From assembly GCF_024166365.1 (NCBI RefSeq), contig NC_064823.1, positions 11,960,924 to 12,024,923 on the forward strand: DNA of 64,000 nt, read 5' to 3'. This document shows, one piece after another, positions 1 through 11,389 of this stretch. This DNA is from Elephas maximus indicus. Taxonomy: Eukaryota > Chordata > Mammalia > Proboscidea > Elephantidae. The number at the start of each line of letters is the position of its first letter. The stretch's first letter is position 1. Below the pieces are notes generated by a model. It was not told where the DNA came from. It saw nothing but the letters and a program-made list of their open reading frames with translations, and made no database searches. A program made the translations under genes and the position numbers.

Positions 1-301
1 AGGACATACATGCTCCTGACACTTCTTTTTTGGTGGTAACGAGGTCCGCCTGTCTCTCTGCTTGCTTCTCTCTTTTATATCTCAAAAGAAACTGATTTAA
101 GATACAACCTAACCTTTAGATTAAGTCCTGTTTCCTTAACATAACTGCCTCTAATCCTGCCTCAATAACATAGATGTAGGATTTATAACCCATAGGATAA
201 TCACATCAGATGACAAGGTGGTAGACAATCACACAATACTGGGAATCATGGCCTAGCCAAGGTGACGCACATTTTTGGAGGACACAGTTTAATTCATAAC
301 A
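1..301 (-). repeat. 3' LTR (partial) of the minus-strand MaLR-like element
   Basis: The minus strand from 301 downward repeats the LTR opening (tgttatgaattaaactg, then cttggctaggccatgattc). Only the first ~300 bp of the LTR are inside the window. The target duplication partner of 2015-2019 (ctgta) must lie outside. Confidence 0.75.
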
Positions 302-1204
302 TTCCACCCTCTGGCCCTCAAAATTCATATCCTTGCCTCATGTAAAACACATTCACCCCAACATATCATACATAGCAAAAGTCTTAAATCAACTCAAAGT
401 CTAAAATCCAAAAATTCCTCTTCATCTGTGAAATCTAGAATACAAGTTATCTGCTTCCAAAGTACAGTGGCAGAATGGGCACAAGCTAGTCATTTCCATT
501 ACAAATGGGAGAAATGGAGAGAAAGAAGGAATAACAGGCATCAAGCAAGTCAGCAGAACACATTACATTAGCTCCCAGTGTTTGAAAACGATTCTCTGTT
601 CTCTAAGACCATTTAGGCAATGGCTCTGCTCTCCAGACTCTGGGCGTTGGCCATGCTCTCTGGATTCTGGGTGGAAACTCCTGAGCCCTGGGCTTCAGCT
701 TCACCTTCCAGGCCCACTGGAATGGCAACTCTGGTCCCTCACGTTTGGGTGAATTCATTCTCCTAGTCCATCTGAATGGCAACCCTACTCCCTCAGCCCT
801 GGCAGGCCCCTTCTTCTGCCACTTGGGCATGGCAGTTTTGCCCCCCTCAGTTGTGGGCAGCAGATCCAGCTGCATCCTAATGCTCGTGAATGTCAGTCCT
901 ACACTCTAGAACCGAGTTGATGAAGACGTGACTGTTTGAAACCTAGGAGGCTGTGCCCCCTCCTTTGAAACCCCAGATGCCATGGCTCCACTGTGTGAGA
1001 CCCCAGAGGATGTGGTCCTACCCTTTGAGACTGAAGCAGCTCTCCTTCCTCTGTTCTTTGTCTCTCCAGCTTCTGTTTCCCGGTTCCTTGGCCTCTCAGG
1101 CCCTCTGGCCTCATCACCCTTATCTGTGTTCCAAAGCTCTTTAGCTCCACCGATAAGTGCCTGGAGGCAGCCTACTTTGCCAGTAAAGTTAGGCTGGAAG
1201 GCAC

Positions 1205-1432
1205 TCAGCTCTCTCGCTCGGTGGGTTGGCTCCAATGCTGTCTCACACTGGTCTCTTGGTTCTCCTGCTGCTTCTCACTGTCTGCGCCGTGCCCGGTGTA
1301 ACAGCTCTTCCTTCTTCCTTCTGAATCCTCACCAGAATTGTCTTTGATGTCCATAATTCCATTAACAGTCTCTTCAAGGTAATCTAGGCTTTTACTATTA
1401 GGCACTTTATAACTCTTCCAGCCTCTACACAT
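1205..1432 (-). pseudogene. Short open frame in MaLR-like internal region (possible gag remnant)
   Basis: A 75-codon frame in the internal region contains the string KVPNSKSLD followed by LEETV. A homologous frame of 64 codons occurs in the second copy at 48016-48210, with the same string and many substitutions. MaLR internal regions are thought to descend from ERVL gag-region sequence, but I see no recognisable gag motif. Persistence of the frame in two copies could be simple common descent. Confidence 0.3.
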
Positions 1433-1504
1433 TCACAGTTTAAAAACCGCTTCAACATTGTAGGTATCTGTTAAAGCAGCACTCCCTCTAGGTACCAAGT
1501 TCTG

Positions 1505-2014
1505 TCTTAGTTATCAAGTACTGCTATAACAGAAATACCACAAGTGGATGACTTTAACAAACAGAAGACATTCCTTCACAGTTTAGGAGGCTAGAAGTTG
1601 GAATTCAGAGTGTCAGCTGAAGGCTTTCTCTCTCTGTCAGCTCTGGAAAAAGGCCTTGTTATCAATCTTCCCCTGGTATAGGAGCTTCTAAGCATGGGAA
1701 ACCTGGGTCCAAATGACACACACACACCTAACTCTTCTTGCTTGGTGTTAATGAGGTTCCCTGTCTTTCTTCTTGCTTCTCTCTATTATATCTTGAAAGA
1801 GACTGACTCAAGATACAACCTAATCTTGTAGTTTGAGTCTTGCCACATTAAAATAACTGCTGCTAATCTTACCTCTTTAACGTCATACAGGTACGATTTA
1901 CAACACATAGGAAAATTGCATCAGGCGACAAAACAGTGGACAATCAAAATACTGGGAATCATGTCCTAGCCAAGTTGACACACATTTTGGGGGAATACAA
2001 TTCAATCCATAACA
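1505..2014 (-). repeat. 5' LTR of the minus-strand MaLR-like element
   Basis: About 510 bp, homologous to the LTRs at 30479-31029, 34283-39175 (split), 46913-47426, 47434-47943 and 49059-49570. In minus orientation it opens with tgttatgg and closes with aagaca next to the internal region. The sequence beyond 2014 is BovB-like, so the element sits beside or in that LINE. Confidence 0.8.
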
Positions 2015-2019
2015 CTGTA

Positions 2020-2834
2020 CTATCTGAAGAAGAACATGGCATCAGGATTGGAGGAGGACTCATAAAAAACCTGTCATATGCAGATGACATGACCTTGCTT
2101 GCTGAAAGTGAAGAGGACTTTAAGCATTTACTGATGAAATCAAAGACTACAGCCTTCAGTGTGCATTACACCTGACTATAAAGAAAACAAAAATCCTCAC
2201 AACTGAACGAATAAGCAACATCATGATAAACAGAGAAAAACTGACATTGTCAAGGATTCCATTTTACTTGGGTAAACACCCATGGAAACAGCAGTCAAGA
2301 AATCAAATGGCGTATTGCATTGGACAGGTCTGCTGGAAAAGACCTCTTTAAAGCGTTAAGAAGCAAAGATGTCACTTTGAGGACTAAGCTGTGCCTGACC
2401 CTAGTCGTGAGATTTTCCATTGCCTCATATGCATGCAAAAGCTGCACAATGCATAAAGCAGACCAAAGAAGAATTGATGCAATTGAATTTTGGTGTTGGC
2501 AAAGAATATTGAATATACCATGGACTGCCAGAAGAATGAACAAATCTGTCTTGGAAGAAGTACAACCAGAATGCTCCTTAGAAGCAAGGAAGGAGAGACT
2601 TAATCTCACATACTTTGGACATGTCACCAGGAGGGGTACAGACATCATTCTTAATTAAGTAGAGGGTTAGTGAAAAGGAGAGAGTCTCTGAATGAGATGG
2701 ATTGACAAGAGTGCCTTCAACAACGGGATCAAACATAGGAACAATTGTGAGGATGGCACATGACTGGGCAGCATTTTGTTCTGATGTACATAGGGTCACT
2801 ATGAGTTGGAAACAACTGGATGGCACCTAAAAGC
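2020..2834 (+). mobile_element. BovB/RTE LINE, 3' portion of ORF with YADD motif
   Basis: The + strand encodes broken pieces of an RTE-clade reverse transcriptase. The catalytic YADD box is at 2077-2088, in the open frame that starts at 1936. A second frame (2320-2658) carries the C-terminal region typical of BovB, including FWCWQRILNIPWTARRMNKS and later LTYFGHVTRR. Frameshifts separate them. The 3' end near 2834 reads as the usual RTE tail (ggtcactatgag... then a degraded caa-type tail). Dead copy, truncated at the 5' end. Confidence 0.85.
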
Positions 2835-4168
2835 AATGACAGGCTTACTTAGTTCTATTTTCTCTTGTTCCATATGGTGGAAGTTTAGATTATTTATTTT
2901 AAGTATTTCTTTTTTTTTAATATATGTTTTTTAATGCTATAAATTTCCCTCTGATTACTGCTTTCACTGCATCACACAGGTTTTGATAAGCTCTATTTTT
3001 ATCATTTATTTAAAGTTTTTTGTTTGTTTTTAACTTCTGAGATTTTTTAATTTGCCCCATGTGTTATTTGGAAGTTTTTCTTTTTAATCTCCAAATATTT
3101 TGAAATTTTCCTGCTATCTTTTATTATTTCTGTCATCAATTCTAGTTTAATCCCACTGTGGTCTGAGAACATACTTTGTATGAATTCTTTGCTTTTAAGT
3201 TATGAAGTTTTCATAGCCCAGGATGTGATATATCTTGGTGAATGTTTCATGTCAACTGGAAAAGAATGTGTATCCTGCTTTTGTTTGATGGAATAGTTTA
3301 TAAATACCAATTAGATCAAGTTGATTGTTAGTGCTGGTCAGGTAACCGATGTTCTTACTAATTTCCTGCCTGCTAGTTGTATCATTTACTAAAGAAGGGG
3401 TGTCGATATTTCCAACCATATTAGTAAATTTGATTTCCAGTTCTGTCAGTTTTGAAATATTCTGTTTTGTTCTCTCTTCTCCTTATAGTATTTTAATTAT
3501 GTGTATCATATCAATTCTGATATTGTCTCAAAGTTCTAGTACATGCTGTTGCGTTTTTTTTTCTATTTGTTTTTCTTTTTGCATTTCTGTTTGGGAATTT
3601 TCTATTGATATATCTTTAAGTTCACTAATTCTTTCCTTGGCTATGTCTAGTCTACTAATGAGCCCATCAAAAACATTCCTTATTTCTGATGCAGTATTTT
3701 TTTTTATTATTATTTCTAGTGAATCAAAAATTGAGAATTTTTATTCTTCCTTATAGTTTTCATTTCTCCTCTATATTACCCACCTGTGCTTTCATGTTTC
3801 CTATTTTTTCCATAATAGCCTTCAACATATTTGTCATAGTTATTTTAAATTCCCTGTCTAATAATTACCAAAATTAGTTTCATATCTGATGCCTGCTTTG
3901 TCTCTTCAGCCTTTTTTTTTCTTGCTTTTTATCAAGCATTGTCATTTTTATTGAAACCTGGATACGGGATATTTGGTAGTAGAAACTAAAGTAAATAGTC
4001 TTTTAGTATGAGGATTTATGTTAATTTGGCTAGATGTTGGGCTGTGTTTAATTTCTGCTATAGCTGTAGGTTCCAAAGACCTCAAATTCATCTCTTGTCC
4101 TTGTTTTTATTTCCCTTGTTGTCCTTGAACTACCCTAATAACTCCTTCTTGAAGTTTATGTCTTGCAA

Positions 4169-4191
4169 TTTTTTTTTTTTTTTTTTTTTTT
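4169..4191. repeat. Poly(T) tract
   Basis: About 22 consecutive T residues inside the antisense L1, possibly an expanded A-rich stretch of the element. Confidence 0.85.
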
Positions 4192-4654
4192 ATCTTTAAA
4201 CCATTGTTTTTATACTGAAGTCCTATTGGTGTGGTGCTAAAGGGTGAGGACGGGACATGTTGTATAATCTTGTGGTTAATTTAAATGCTTTAGCTTTTTT
4301 CTCTACCCTTAGGTTGCGATATGAAGTATACAAGATGCTTCAGTCAGGGAAATGCCTTTTCCCTACTTAGGAAAAATTTCCTCTGGTAAACTTTTTCCCC
4401 GGGGATCATTTTATAATGGTTAATATCCTTTTCCTCTCCTCCCTCCCTCCCCCAGCCCAAATTCCCACCAGAACCCCAGAGGGTTCTTTCTTGGCTTTTC
4501 TCTGTGAGAACCTCTCGTGGGGGTGTTCCTGGAGGTAAATTACATGAATATAATAAGCGTTCCTAAAACTTCATCCCCCAAGAGTTTCTCAATCTAACAT
4601 TGGTCTATACTCAGCCTCCAGTAATTCATTAAAACTATCTTTCAAGTCTTCCTA

Positions 4655-4843
4655 TAGTCCCTGGGTTATGCAAAAAGTTGAAACACTTGGTTGCCAATGG
4701 AAGGTTGGTGGTTTGAGTCCACCCAGAGGCCTGGCAATCTACTTCCAAAAAATCATCCACTGAAAACACCATGGATCTTAGTTCTACTCTGATACACATG
4801 GAGTCACTAGGAGGTAGAATTGACTCAAAGTCAACAAGTTTTT
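4655..4843 (+). mobile_element. AfroSINE, divergent, + strand
   Basis: It starts with agtccctgggttatgc, keeps a B-box-like ggtggtttgagtccacc, and ends gagtcac...gaattgactcaaagtcaac. It carries the longer middle segment (ggcctggcaatctacttcc) seen in one AfroSINE subfamily. It lies inside the antisense L1. Confidence 0.7.
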
Positions 4844-5082
4844 AACCAGCATATTATTCCAGTGGCTTCTGCTGCGTGTAGCAGATCTTGGCTGCAATCC
4901 TGAATTTGTCTCTTTCTCCAGATTTCATGCTGGTATTTTGCCCTGTGACCATGGTTCTCTGATATATCCAAGAAAAGTCATTGTTTTTTAGTTTGTTCAG
5001 CTTTTTTTCTTGTAAGAACAGTAGTGAAAACTTCCAAGCTCTTTACATGACAGGGCTGAAATGAAAAGTCTCACTATATGAT

Positions 5083-6077
5083 TATTTTGGTCTTTAGCTT
5101 CCTTTGGTATATTTCAATTTAGTAGTAAGTTCTTCCTTATATTTTACAGGCCTTTATAGTTGAAGAAAAACATTAAGCTAAAAAGATAATTGCAAATTTT
5201 TTAAATTGTTGAACCTAAACAATATACTCTATCCTCAAGGGAACTGACACGTAACTGGGTTAATACTGCATTTCATAATGATGCATATGAACCAAATTTA
5301 TTCCAGTTTCTTCAAGTTATGTTGCTGTTAAAAGAAAGTAATAAACATTCTTTGGTTGAGTATTGTCATGCATAGTAAATTCTTTGTTTTGATATTTGCA
5401 GTTTCAAAGTGATTGGCAAAGTACCTTATCAAATGAAGATTCCCTTCACAGTGATTGAACACCTAGTCAAACAGTGCACTCTATTTAAGCATCTTGCCAA
5501 GAGATTTCTATTTTGTTTAAAACACATCTTGTTTTAAATTTTTGTAAGAGATTCACGCACTACATGGAAACCTGAATTTGATTATCTCCAAGTGCCCTAT
5601 CATATCTAAGGAAAGAAGTGTTGCTCTAAGTTAATTCAGCTTGAAATTCTGTAATAATTATTCTTGGCATTTTGGATGGGTCGAAATCTCCAACTTTGCA
5701 GTTGATAGTGTGAAACTCCTTTCTGTTCCCAAAAGTTGTATGACACATAATTATTTCAAGTCTTTAAAATTCAAATCACTGTTATTTTAGAATTCCATGA
5801 AACTCCTTGTGATAATTAGAGATATGTCTAAGCAAAGTGACTACATATCTAACTATCAGATTTGGGCACATGAAAAAGGCAAGCAAAATGACAGTGACTT
5901 ATTCCTCTGCATTTCCAAATCTCCAGATCACATCCTCACAATATGGAGGTGGGCTTCAGCAATGTCAAACCCAAGTGTGGCTGTACTGTTTCTTCCCCGA
6001 ATTTGAATTTCACAAAAGAAAAACAGCAGAAATTTTTGAGCTCCAAATTATTAGCAAACTTACTCTGTAATATTAAT
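5083..6077. other. Unassigned sequence, no gene seen
   Basis: AT-rich unique-looking DNA. The two small open frames at 5797-6070 overlap in different frames, lack recognisable domains and have no splice or promoter context. Nothing further can be supported. Confidence 0.5.
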
Positions 6078-6290
6078 GATTTGAGAGGCCTGGGTTTGAA
6101 TATTGATTCTATTACTTAGCTGTGTGACTTTGGGCAACTCACTCAACTATCCTTGAACATTTTTTTAAAATTGAGACAATATATTATTTCATAGCTTTTG
6201 TAAAGATTGGATTAATATATAAAGTAATTCAAAAAGTGCTTTGCAAATAGTGAACCCTGTTTGTATATGTGTTTGCTAACATTAATAAGA
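6078..6290 (+). mobile_element. MIR SINE, + strand
   Basis: It retains the MIR core: cctgggtttgaat, then cttagctgtgtgactttggg, then a degraded tail with aaagattggattaatat and gtgctttgcaaatagt. An ancient mammal-wide tRNA-derived SINE. Confidence 0.7.
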
Positions 6291-6627
6291 TTTTGGTAAA
6301 ATAATTCACAAAAGAAACTATTACTTCACAATTTATTTACAAACAGTCTGGGAAGACAAATGTTCCTTGAATTGTTTAAAATATCTTAAAAATCCACAAT
6401 GTAGCAATCTTAGAATATGTGAAAACCAGTTACTGCATGGACAACAAAACTCTTCAGTTTTCCAATTGAAGCTTTCCTTCTTTCTATATACAGTGACCTT
6501 GTTCTATATCTGCATTTTATCTTTGGAACTATGGCAAAATTTTGATATTGTCTACTTTGAAATAGAAATTAAAATATTCAACAAATAAGATATTAGGCCA
6601 TATTACCTCTGTGTTTTTGCTTACTAA

Positions 6628-6778
6628 CCCAGAGTCTGTTGTCATTGAGTCAATATCAACTCATAGCAACCCTATAGGACAGAGTAGAACTACCCCATGG
6701 GATTTCCAAGGAGCAGCTGGTGGATTTGAACTGCAGACCTTTTGGTTAACAGCTGTAGCTCTTAACCACCATGTTACA
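6628..6778 (-). mobile_element. AfroSINE, minus strand
   Basis: Reverse-complement AfroSINE: gtcattgagtcaatatcaac (tail side), then gtagaactaccccatggg, ggagcagctggtggatttg and a degraded tRNA-like head, cttttggttaacagctg. A copy of moderate divergence. Confidence 0.8.
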
Positions 6779-7599
6779 AAATGGTTAATTTTTAACTCTT
6801 TCTAGGATACCATTCAAAGCACACATTAGGGAAGCAAAAAAAAAAAAATTCTGATAATTTTAGATTGAAAATGGCTTTATGATTCATTTCTGTTTGCATT
6901 GTAACAGAGGTCTTTTTCTAAGTAGTATTCTATATGCCATTGAGTTTAAGGTATTATTTTTTCTCTAAATGAAATGAAGATGGAAACCATCCTCATTTCC
7001 TTTTTTCTTCTTAATAAGGTAATCTGTTTTCTTTTCTTATAGGTGACTTTTTTTCCTTCCTGTTTTGGCAAAAGCCGGCTCGGCAGGCAAGTACCTAATA
7101 TAAGGGACACAATAGAAGTTTGAACCAATGGTTCACACCCTTGTAGGTGGGCTTTTTTCATCTGTCAACACTTACTGGCAACCAATACACCGGTTAGGAG
7201 ATGAACAGTTTTTGTTTTATTCTGTTTTTATCATTGCTGGTTGGTAACATGTTTCTATGATTTTCTGTCATCCTTTGAGGACAGCTTCTGTGATCATTAA
7301 TGTAATTGAACCAGGGTCTCCTCCATATGTTCTTTTTTTCATATTTCGAAAGGTTAACCTGCAGAATACATGGTAGCTCGGAAGAAAAGGCCTCTACATG
7401 TTGGATGCTTTTATTTCGCACCAAATTCTTGGTTTCACCATGCAGTTAGTATGCCCTTCTAATTGACTGTTAGGCATTTTTGATCAAGAATAGATGTAGT
7501 TGAGTGATTTATAAAAAAAAGAAGATATTAACCATCATTTTCTCTGACTGCACAGCCTGAAGGATCTCTAGTAGGTTGTTTTAAAAGAGAATTTGTTAG
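6779..7599. other. Unassigned sequence, no gene seen
   Basis: Pyrimidine-rich and AT-rich unique DNA with two small minus-strand open frames (6946-7161, 7194-7424) that lack any recognisable domain. No repeat family recognised. Confidence 0.4.
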
Positions 7600-7765
7600 A
7601 CTATGGTATGTTAACCTAAATGCACATATAAGAATCATTTTGAAAATACTGATACTAGGGTCCTACCTTCAGACTTTATCATTTCATTTGATGGGGATGG
7701 GACCTAGGAACTGGCACTTTAAGAATAATGCTTGTATGCAGTCAGTGTTGAAAAGCAGTAGGCTG
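7600..7765 (+). mobile_element. MER5-like hAT (Charlie) DNA transposon fragment
   Basis: The stretch aagaatcattttgaaaatac, then tagggtcctacc, gatggggatgggacctagga and a closing gttgaaaagcag is laid out like the MER5A non-autonomous hAT element. It is strongly diverged and has no coding capacity. Assigned from memory of the consensus. Confidence 0.5.
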
Positions 7766-8501
7766 AAGAATCCAAATACTATGTATGTGTTAAATATGTC
7801 TTTGTAGGTTGAAGCTTATGGTCATGAGTTCAAAACTAAGGTTTTAATTCCTTAGTGCCATGCTTTCATTTTGATAAATTTATAGTAATGATGAATAACA
7901 CTGAAATTGCTTATTAATGTAATATCACTGCTGAACTTTGTTTTTTCTCTCGATGAGCACAGCTGAGTGTTTGAATCAGGAAAATTCCTGCAGTTAACCC
8001 TGTTATTTACAGTCATTGTGATTTGCCAACAGAATCTAACACTTGCTGGGTCAAATGATGTCTGAAGAAGTATTTATCATTTATTTTCTCTGCTTGATCT
8101 ATTTATGATGTATTAAATGTACCCAATAGAAATAAAATATGATGTGCCTTGATTGATGAGTCATTTTACCATGTATTTCACATAGTTAATCCTTTGCAAA
8201 AAGTTTTAAAATATTTTTCTCATTATTAGAGCTTTTAGATATTAAAACTCCAAAGATTTTCTGTAAACATTAATGTATAAAAACATTTAGTGTATATATC
8301 CGGCTTCTGAAATTATATATTTGATTTTAAATAATAGCATGCTGTTTACTTCAACTGATTTCTACTTTAAGTTTAGTTTCCAGAGTTGTATAAGTGTTAT
8401 CCCAATGAATCTCTTCAGTTCCATAATAAAAAATAATCAGGTAATCCAATTGAGAATTGTCAGATTGATTGGTACTCTTCTTTCGCTTGAGTTAATGCCA
8501 G
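7766..8501. other. Unassigned sequence, no gene seen
   Basis: Unique-looking AT-rich DNA. The 7900-8110 part has lower homopolymer content and could be conserved non-coding sequence, but nothing in the window alone shows it. Confidence 0.35.
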
Positions 8502-8539
8502 CTATAAAAAAAAAAAAAAAAATTTTTTTTTTTTTTATA
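8502..8539. repeat. Poly(A)-poly(T) fold-back palindrome
   Basis: About 17 A residues run directly into about 15 T residues, flanked by tat...ata. The tract is an almost perfect palindrome of ~38 bp with no loop. Confidence 0.85.
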
Positions 8540-8572
8540 CCAATGAGTTAACTACTTTTATAGCGTGGTGTT

Positions 8573-8975
8573 TGTCTTAGTTATCTAGTGCTGCCATAAC
8601 AGAAATACAATAAGTGGGTGTCTTTAACAGACAGACATTTAATTTCTCACAGTAGGAGGCTAGAAGTCAATTCAGGGCTCTGACTCTATGGGAAGGCTTT
8701 CTGTCTCTGTCTGCTCCAGAGGAAGGCCCTTATCTCTTTTCAGCTTCTGCTCTTGAGCAATAGTCATGTGGCTTGGCATCTCTCTTCTCCCATCTCTGCT
8801 TTCTCTTTTCACCTAATCTGCTGTTTTTATATCTCAAAGGTTACTGTTTTAAACACACCCTAAACTGATACGTCCACTTAAAAAAAAAAGAAAAACTAAA
8901 TGGGATTATAATCAGAGGTATAGGGGTTAAGATGTACAACACATATTTCTGGGGGACACAATTCAATCCATAACA
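8573..8975 (-). repeat. Solo MaLR-like LTR, minus strand
   Basis: On the + strand it begins tgtcttagttatctagtgct and ends attcaatccataaca, the reverse complement of the family's ends. It is shorter (403 bp) than the ~510-bp members, with a different middle. Flanks gtgtt (8568-8572) and gtatt (8976-8980) form a 4/5 target duplication, fitting the 5-bp duplications of ERVL-MaLR elements. Confidence 0.75.
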
Positions 8976-9239
8976 GTATTATACCATGGTTTAAGAAACT
9001 AACTGGGAGAATTGAGCCTATTTCCAATTATTTATTTTAAAACAGAAAAAAAAAATGGGTTTATGAAAATTATGACATATTTTAAGATATTTAATTTTAA
9101 ATTTATACTTATAAATTGAAATACTGTGCAACTTCATTGTGCTAGTCATAGGATAGTCACCACCAGCCTTATTTCATACCACACTAAAGACCCAAATTTA
9201 AACTAGAGCAAGCCAACAGGGAGAAAAATAAGATATCAC

Positions 9240-9444
9240 TTGAAGATAACCAAGGAATTGAGGGACATCCAGACTACAGAAACTAAGTCAAGGGTATTTC
9301 CACAAAGCCAGCAGAGAGTTCCCCTATAGCCAGTGCCCTGAATATGGACTTAGAGCCTCCTAAACTTTGAGAAAATAAATTTCTGTTTGTTAAAGCCTCC
9401 CAATTGTGATGTCTCTGTTGTAGAATAGCAAACTAAAACAGTCT
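9240..9444 (+). repeat. 3' part of a MaLR-like LTR, + strand
   Basis: It contains the family's distal block: tgccctgaatatggacttag, cctcctaaactttgag, the poly(A) signal in aaaataaatttctgtttgtt, and an end near aaactaaaacag. The 5' part is absent or too diverged. Confidence 0.6.
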
Positions 9445-9467
9445 TATTACCTCAGTTTTGCATTTAG

Positions 9468-9567
9468 CCCACTGCCCCATAGGGTTTCCAAGGAGCAGCT
9501 GGTAGATGTGAACTGCCGACCTTTTGGTTAGCAGCCAAGTTGTTACCCACTGCACCAGTGAAGCTCT
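9468..9567 (-). mobile_element. AfroSINE fragment, minus strand
   Basis: Reverse-complement head half: ctgccccatagggtttccaa, ggagcagctggtagatg, gaccttttggttagcagcc, and the 5' end at ccagtgaagctc. The tail half is missing. Confidence 0.8.
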
Positions 9568-9673
9568 ATTATGTAATGCCTGGCCCTTTAATTATTTAAT
9601 ATATTTTAATAAATGTGTGTATTTTACTCTGATCTCAATATAAGTTACTGTTATACAAAGACAAAAATTTCAA

Positions 9674-10273
9674 CCAAGATCCATCTGACATCAGCACGAT
9701 AGCCCTCTTCCATGTTCTCTTCTGAATCCAGTCTGAATTTCTGGCAGTTCCCTGTTGATGTACTGCTGCAACCATTTTCAGATTATCTTCAGCAAAATTT
9801 TACTTGGGTGTGATATTAACAATATTGTTCGATAATTTCCACATTCAGTTGGATCACCTTTCTTTGGAAGGGACACAAATGTGGATCTCTTCCAGTCAGT
9901 TGGCCAGGGAGCTGTCTTCCAAATTTCTTGGCATAGAAAAGTGAGCATATGGATATTATCCTATCACTGAGAGCATCATACTTCAGGATAGATCTTGAAA
10001 CGTTCTTTTTGATGATGAATGCGACATCTCACATATTTTGGACATGTTTTCAGGAGGGACCAGTCCTTGAAGAAGACCATCATGCTTGGTAAAGTAGAGG
10101 GTCAGTGAAAAAGAGGAAGACCCTCAGTGAGATGGACTGACACAGTAGCTGCAACAATGGGTTCAAACATAGAAATGATTGTGAGGATGGCGAAGGACAG
10201 GGCAGCGTTTCAATCTTTTTTGTTATACATAATGCTGCTGTGAGTCAGAACTGGCTGAATGGCAGCTAACAAC
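9674..10273 (+). mobile_element. BovB copy with inverted 5' part (twin-priming structure)
   Basis: 10021-10273 is the BovB 3' end on the + strand (cttggtaaagtagagggtca, then agtcagaactggctgaatgg, ending aacaacaac). 9674-10020 is BovB coding sequence on the opposite strand. On that minus strand an endonuclease-region segment (~10018-9955) is joined to a reverse transcriptase segment (~9952-9674, including the stretch near ggtgatccaactgaatgtgg). An inverted 5' segment joined to a normal 3' end is the hallmark of twin priming in LINE insertion. Confidence 0.7.
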
Positions 10274-10562
10274 AACTTCTTATAAATGAAATATTTTATG
10301 TAATATCTTTATGAAATTTTATAAATTTGTTATCAATTTTGACTCTAATGACAATTATATTAATTTCACTATCTTCCTGGGTTGTAGGCCTTAAGTGGTC
10401 ACAGTAGATCCTGTAGAATTTAGTCTGTGACTCTAGCTGATTAGGGAGACTGTCAGTCTTAATTTTCTGCCAGTGAGAAATGGTCAAGAGGTTATATACA
10501 ATTGAATAATAATTCAGAATTGTTATTTTCAGAAATTATATAAGATATAGTTAGTACATAGT

Positions 10563-10805
10563 AGGGAGGCAGTATAAACAGTGGTCAAATGTGGGGTTTT
10601 AAATTAGATAGCTTTAGGGTTTTTTTTTTTTTTTTTTTTTTAGTGTTTAAAGGCCAACTCCACTACTTAACGCTCTGTATGTCTTTGGGCAAATTACACC
10701 CTTAAAGTCAAGATTATATTACCTACCATATAACTATGTTAGGAGGGTAAAATGCATAATATATATACAATGCTTAGTAAGTGCTTAATATGTGTTGGCT
10801 TTAAT
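10563..10805 (+). mobile_element. MIR SINE, + strand
   Basis: The MIR core includes ccactacttaacgctctgta and gtctttgggcaaattac, and the tail has acaatgcttagtaagtgctt. A 20+ T tract at 10619-10640 interrupts the head, perhaps a later insertion remnant or a slippage expansion. Confidence 0.6.
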
Positions 10806-10938
10806 TATCTCAACTTTTATTATTTATACTTATCTTTATCCCTTTTCTCTCACTTTACTAGTTGTGACTTTCAATGCTTACTCCCTATCCGTGCCTTAAA
10901 CTCAGCTCTATAATGTATGTATGGATCTAAGTTATTAA

Positions 10939-10959
10939 TTTATATATATATATATATAT
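10939..10959. repeat. (TA)n microsatellite
   Basis: About ten TA repeats between tta and tct. Confidence 0.9.
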
Positions 10960-10996
10960 CTTTATTATAGTCCTTATCATAATAGCATTGTACTGG

Positions 10997-11389
10997 ACTG
11001 TATTGGGTTCCCAAAAAATTCATGTCTTTCTGGAACCTCATGTGATCTTATTTGGATGATATTAGTTAAGTCATAATGAGTTCATGCTGGATTAGGGTGA
11101 GCCCTAATCCAATGACTGCTGTATTTATAAGAAAATAAAAGAGAGAAACAGACACACATGTAGAAGAAGGCCTTGGAGTGAGGCAACTACAAGCCAATGA
11201 ACACCAAAGATTTCTGGCAAATTTCAGAAGCTAGGAGAGTGGCATGGGACCATTTCTCCCACAGAAACTAAAGAAGGAACCGACTCTGCTAAAACCTCTA
11301 GTCTCAATTACTGTGAGAGAATAACTTGCTGTCGTTTTAAGCCACCCAGTTTGTGACAATTTGTTATGGCAGCCCTAGGAAACTAAAAT
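10997..11389 (+). repeat. MLT1/MST-like LTR, + strand
   Basis: It begins ctgtattgggttcccaaaaa and contains attagggtgagccctaatcc (the shared MLT1/MST block), gtagaagaaggccttgg, and the end ttgttatggcagccctagga aactaaa. Older and more diverged than the tgttatgg-type family here. No internal region adjoins it, so it is a solo LTR. Confidence 0.75.

Larger units (their letters stand above)
1..2014 (-). mobile_element. MaLR-like LTR retroelement, minus strand, cut by window start
   Basis: Read on the minus strand, an LTR at 2014-1505 starts with tgttatggattgaattg and ends aactaagaca. It is followed by about 1.2 kb of internal sequence (1504-302) and a second LTR (301 to the window edge) that begins with the same motif. 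The internal text matches the internal region at 47944-49058. It has no gag-pol organisation, only short open frames, which fits the non-autonomous ERVL-MaLR class. The family name is from memory of MST/MLT-type consensus sequences; the paired-LTR structure is seen directly. Confidence 0.8.
2843..5082 (-). mobile_element. Old L1 (L1M-type), antisense, with a SINE inside
   Basis: Antisense L1 text runs from the ORF2 endonuclease region (gtggtctgagaacatac near 3160; aatgtgtatcctgctt near 3265) through ORF1-like sequence (ttcactaattctttcc near 3620) to 5'-region sequence ending near 5082 (cttccaagctctttacatg). The element is on the minus strand, with its 5' side at high coordinates. An AfroSINE interrupts it at 4655-4843. 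No frame is intact. Confidence 0.7.

Noticed and set aside
603..1347. Several 80-120-codon frames on both strands as genes
   Set aside because: All lie in the internal region of the MaLR-like element. Only the frames with a homologue at 48016-48582 were kept as remnants.
2320..2658. Functional reverse transcriptase gene
   Set aside because: The frame is a 112-codon piece of a 5'-truncated, frameshifted BovB; the upstream YADD segment is in another frame.
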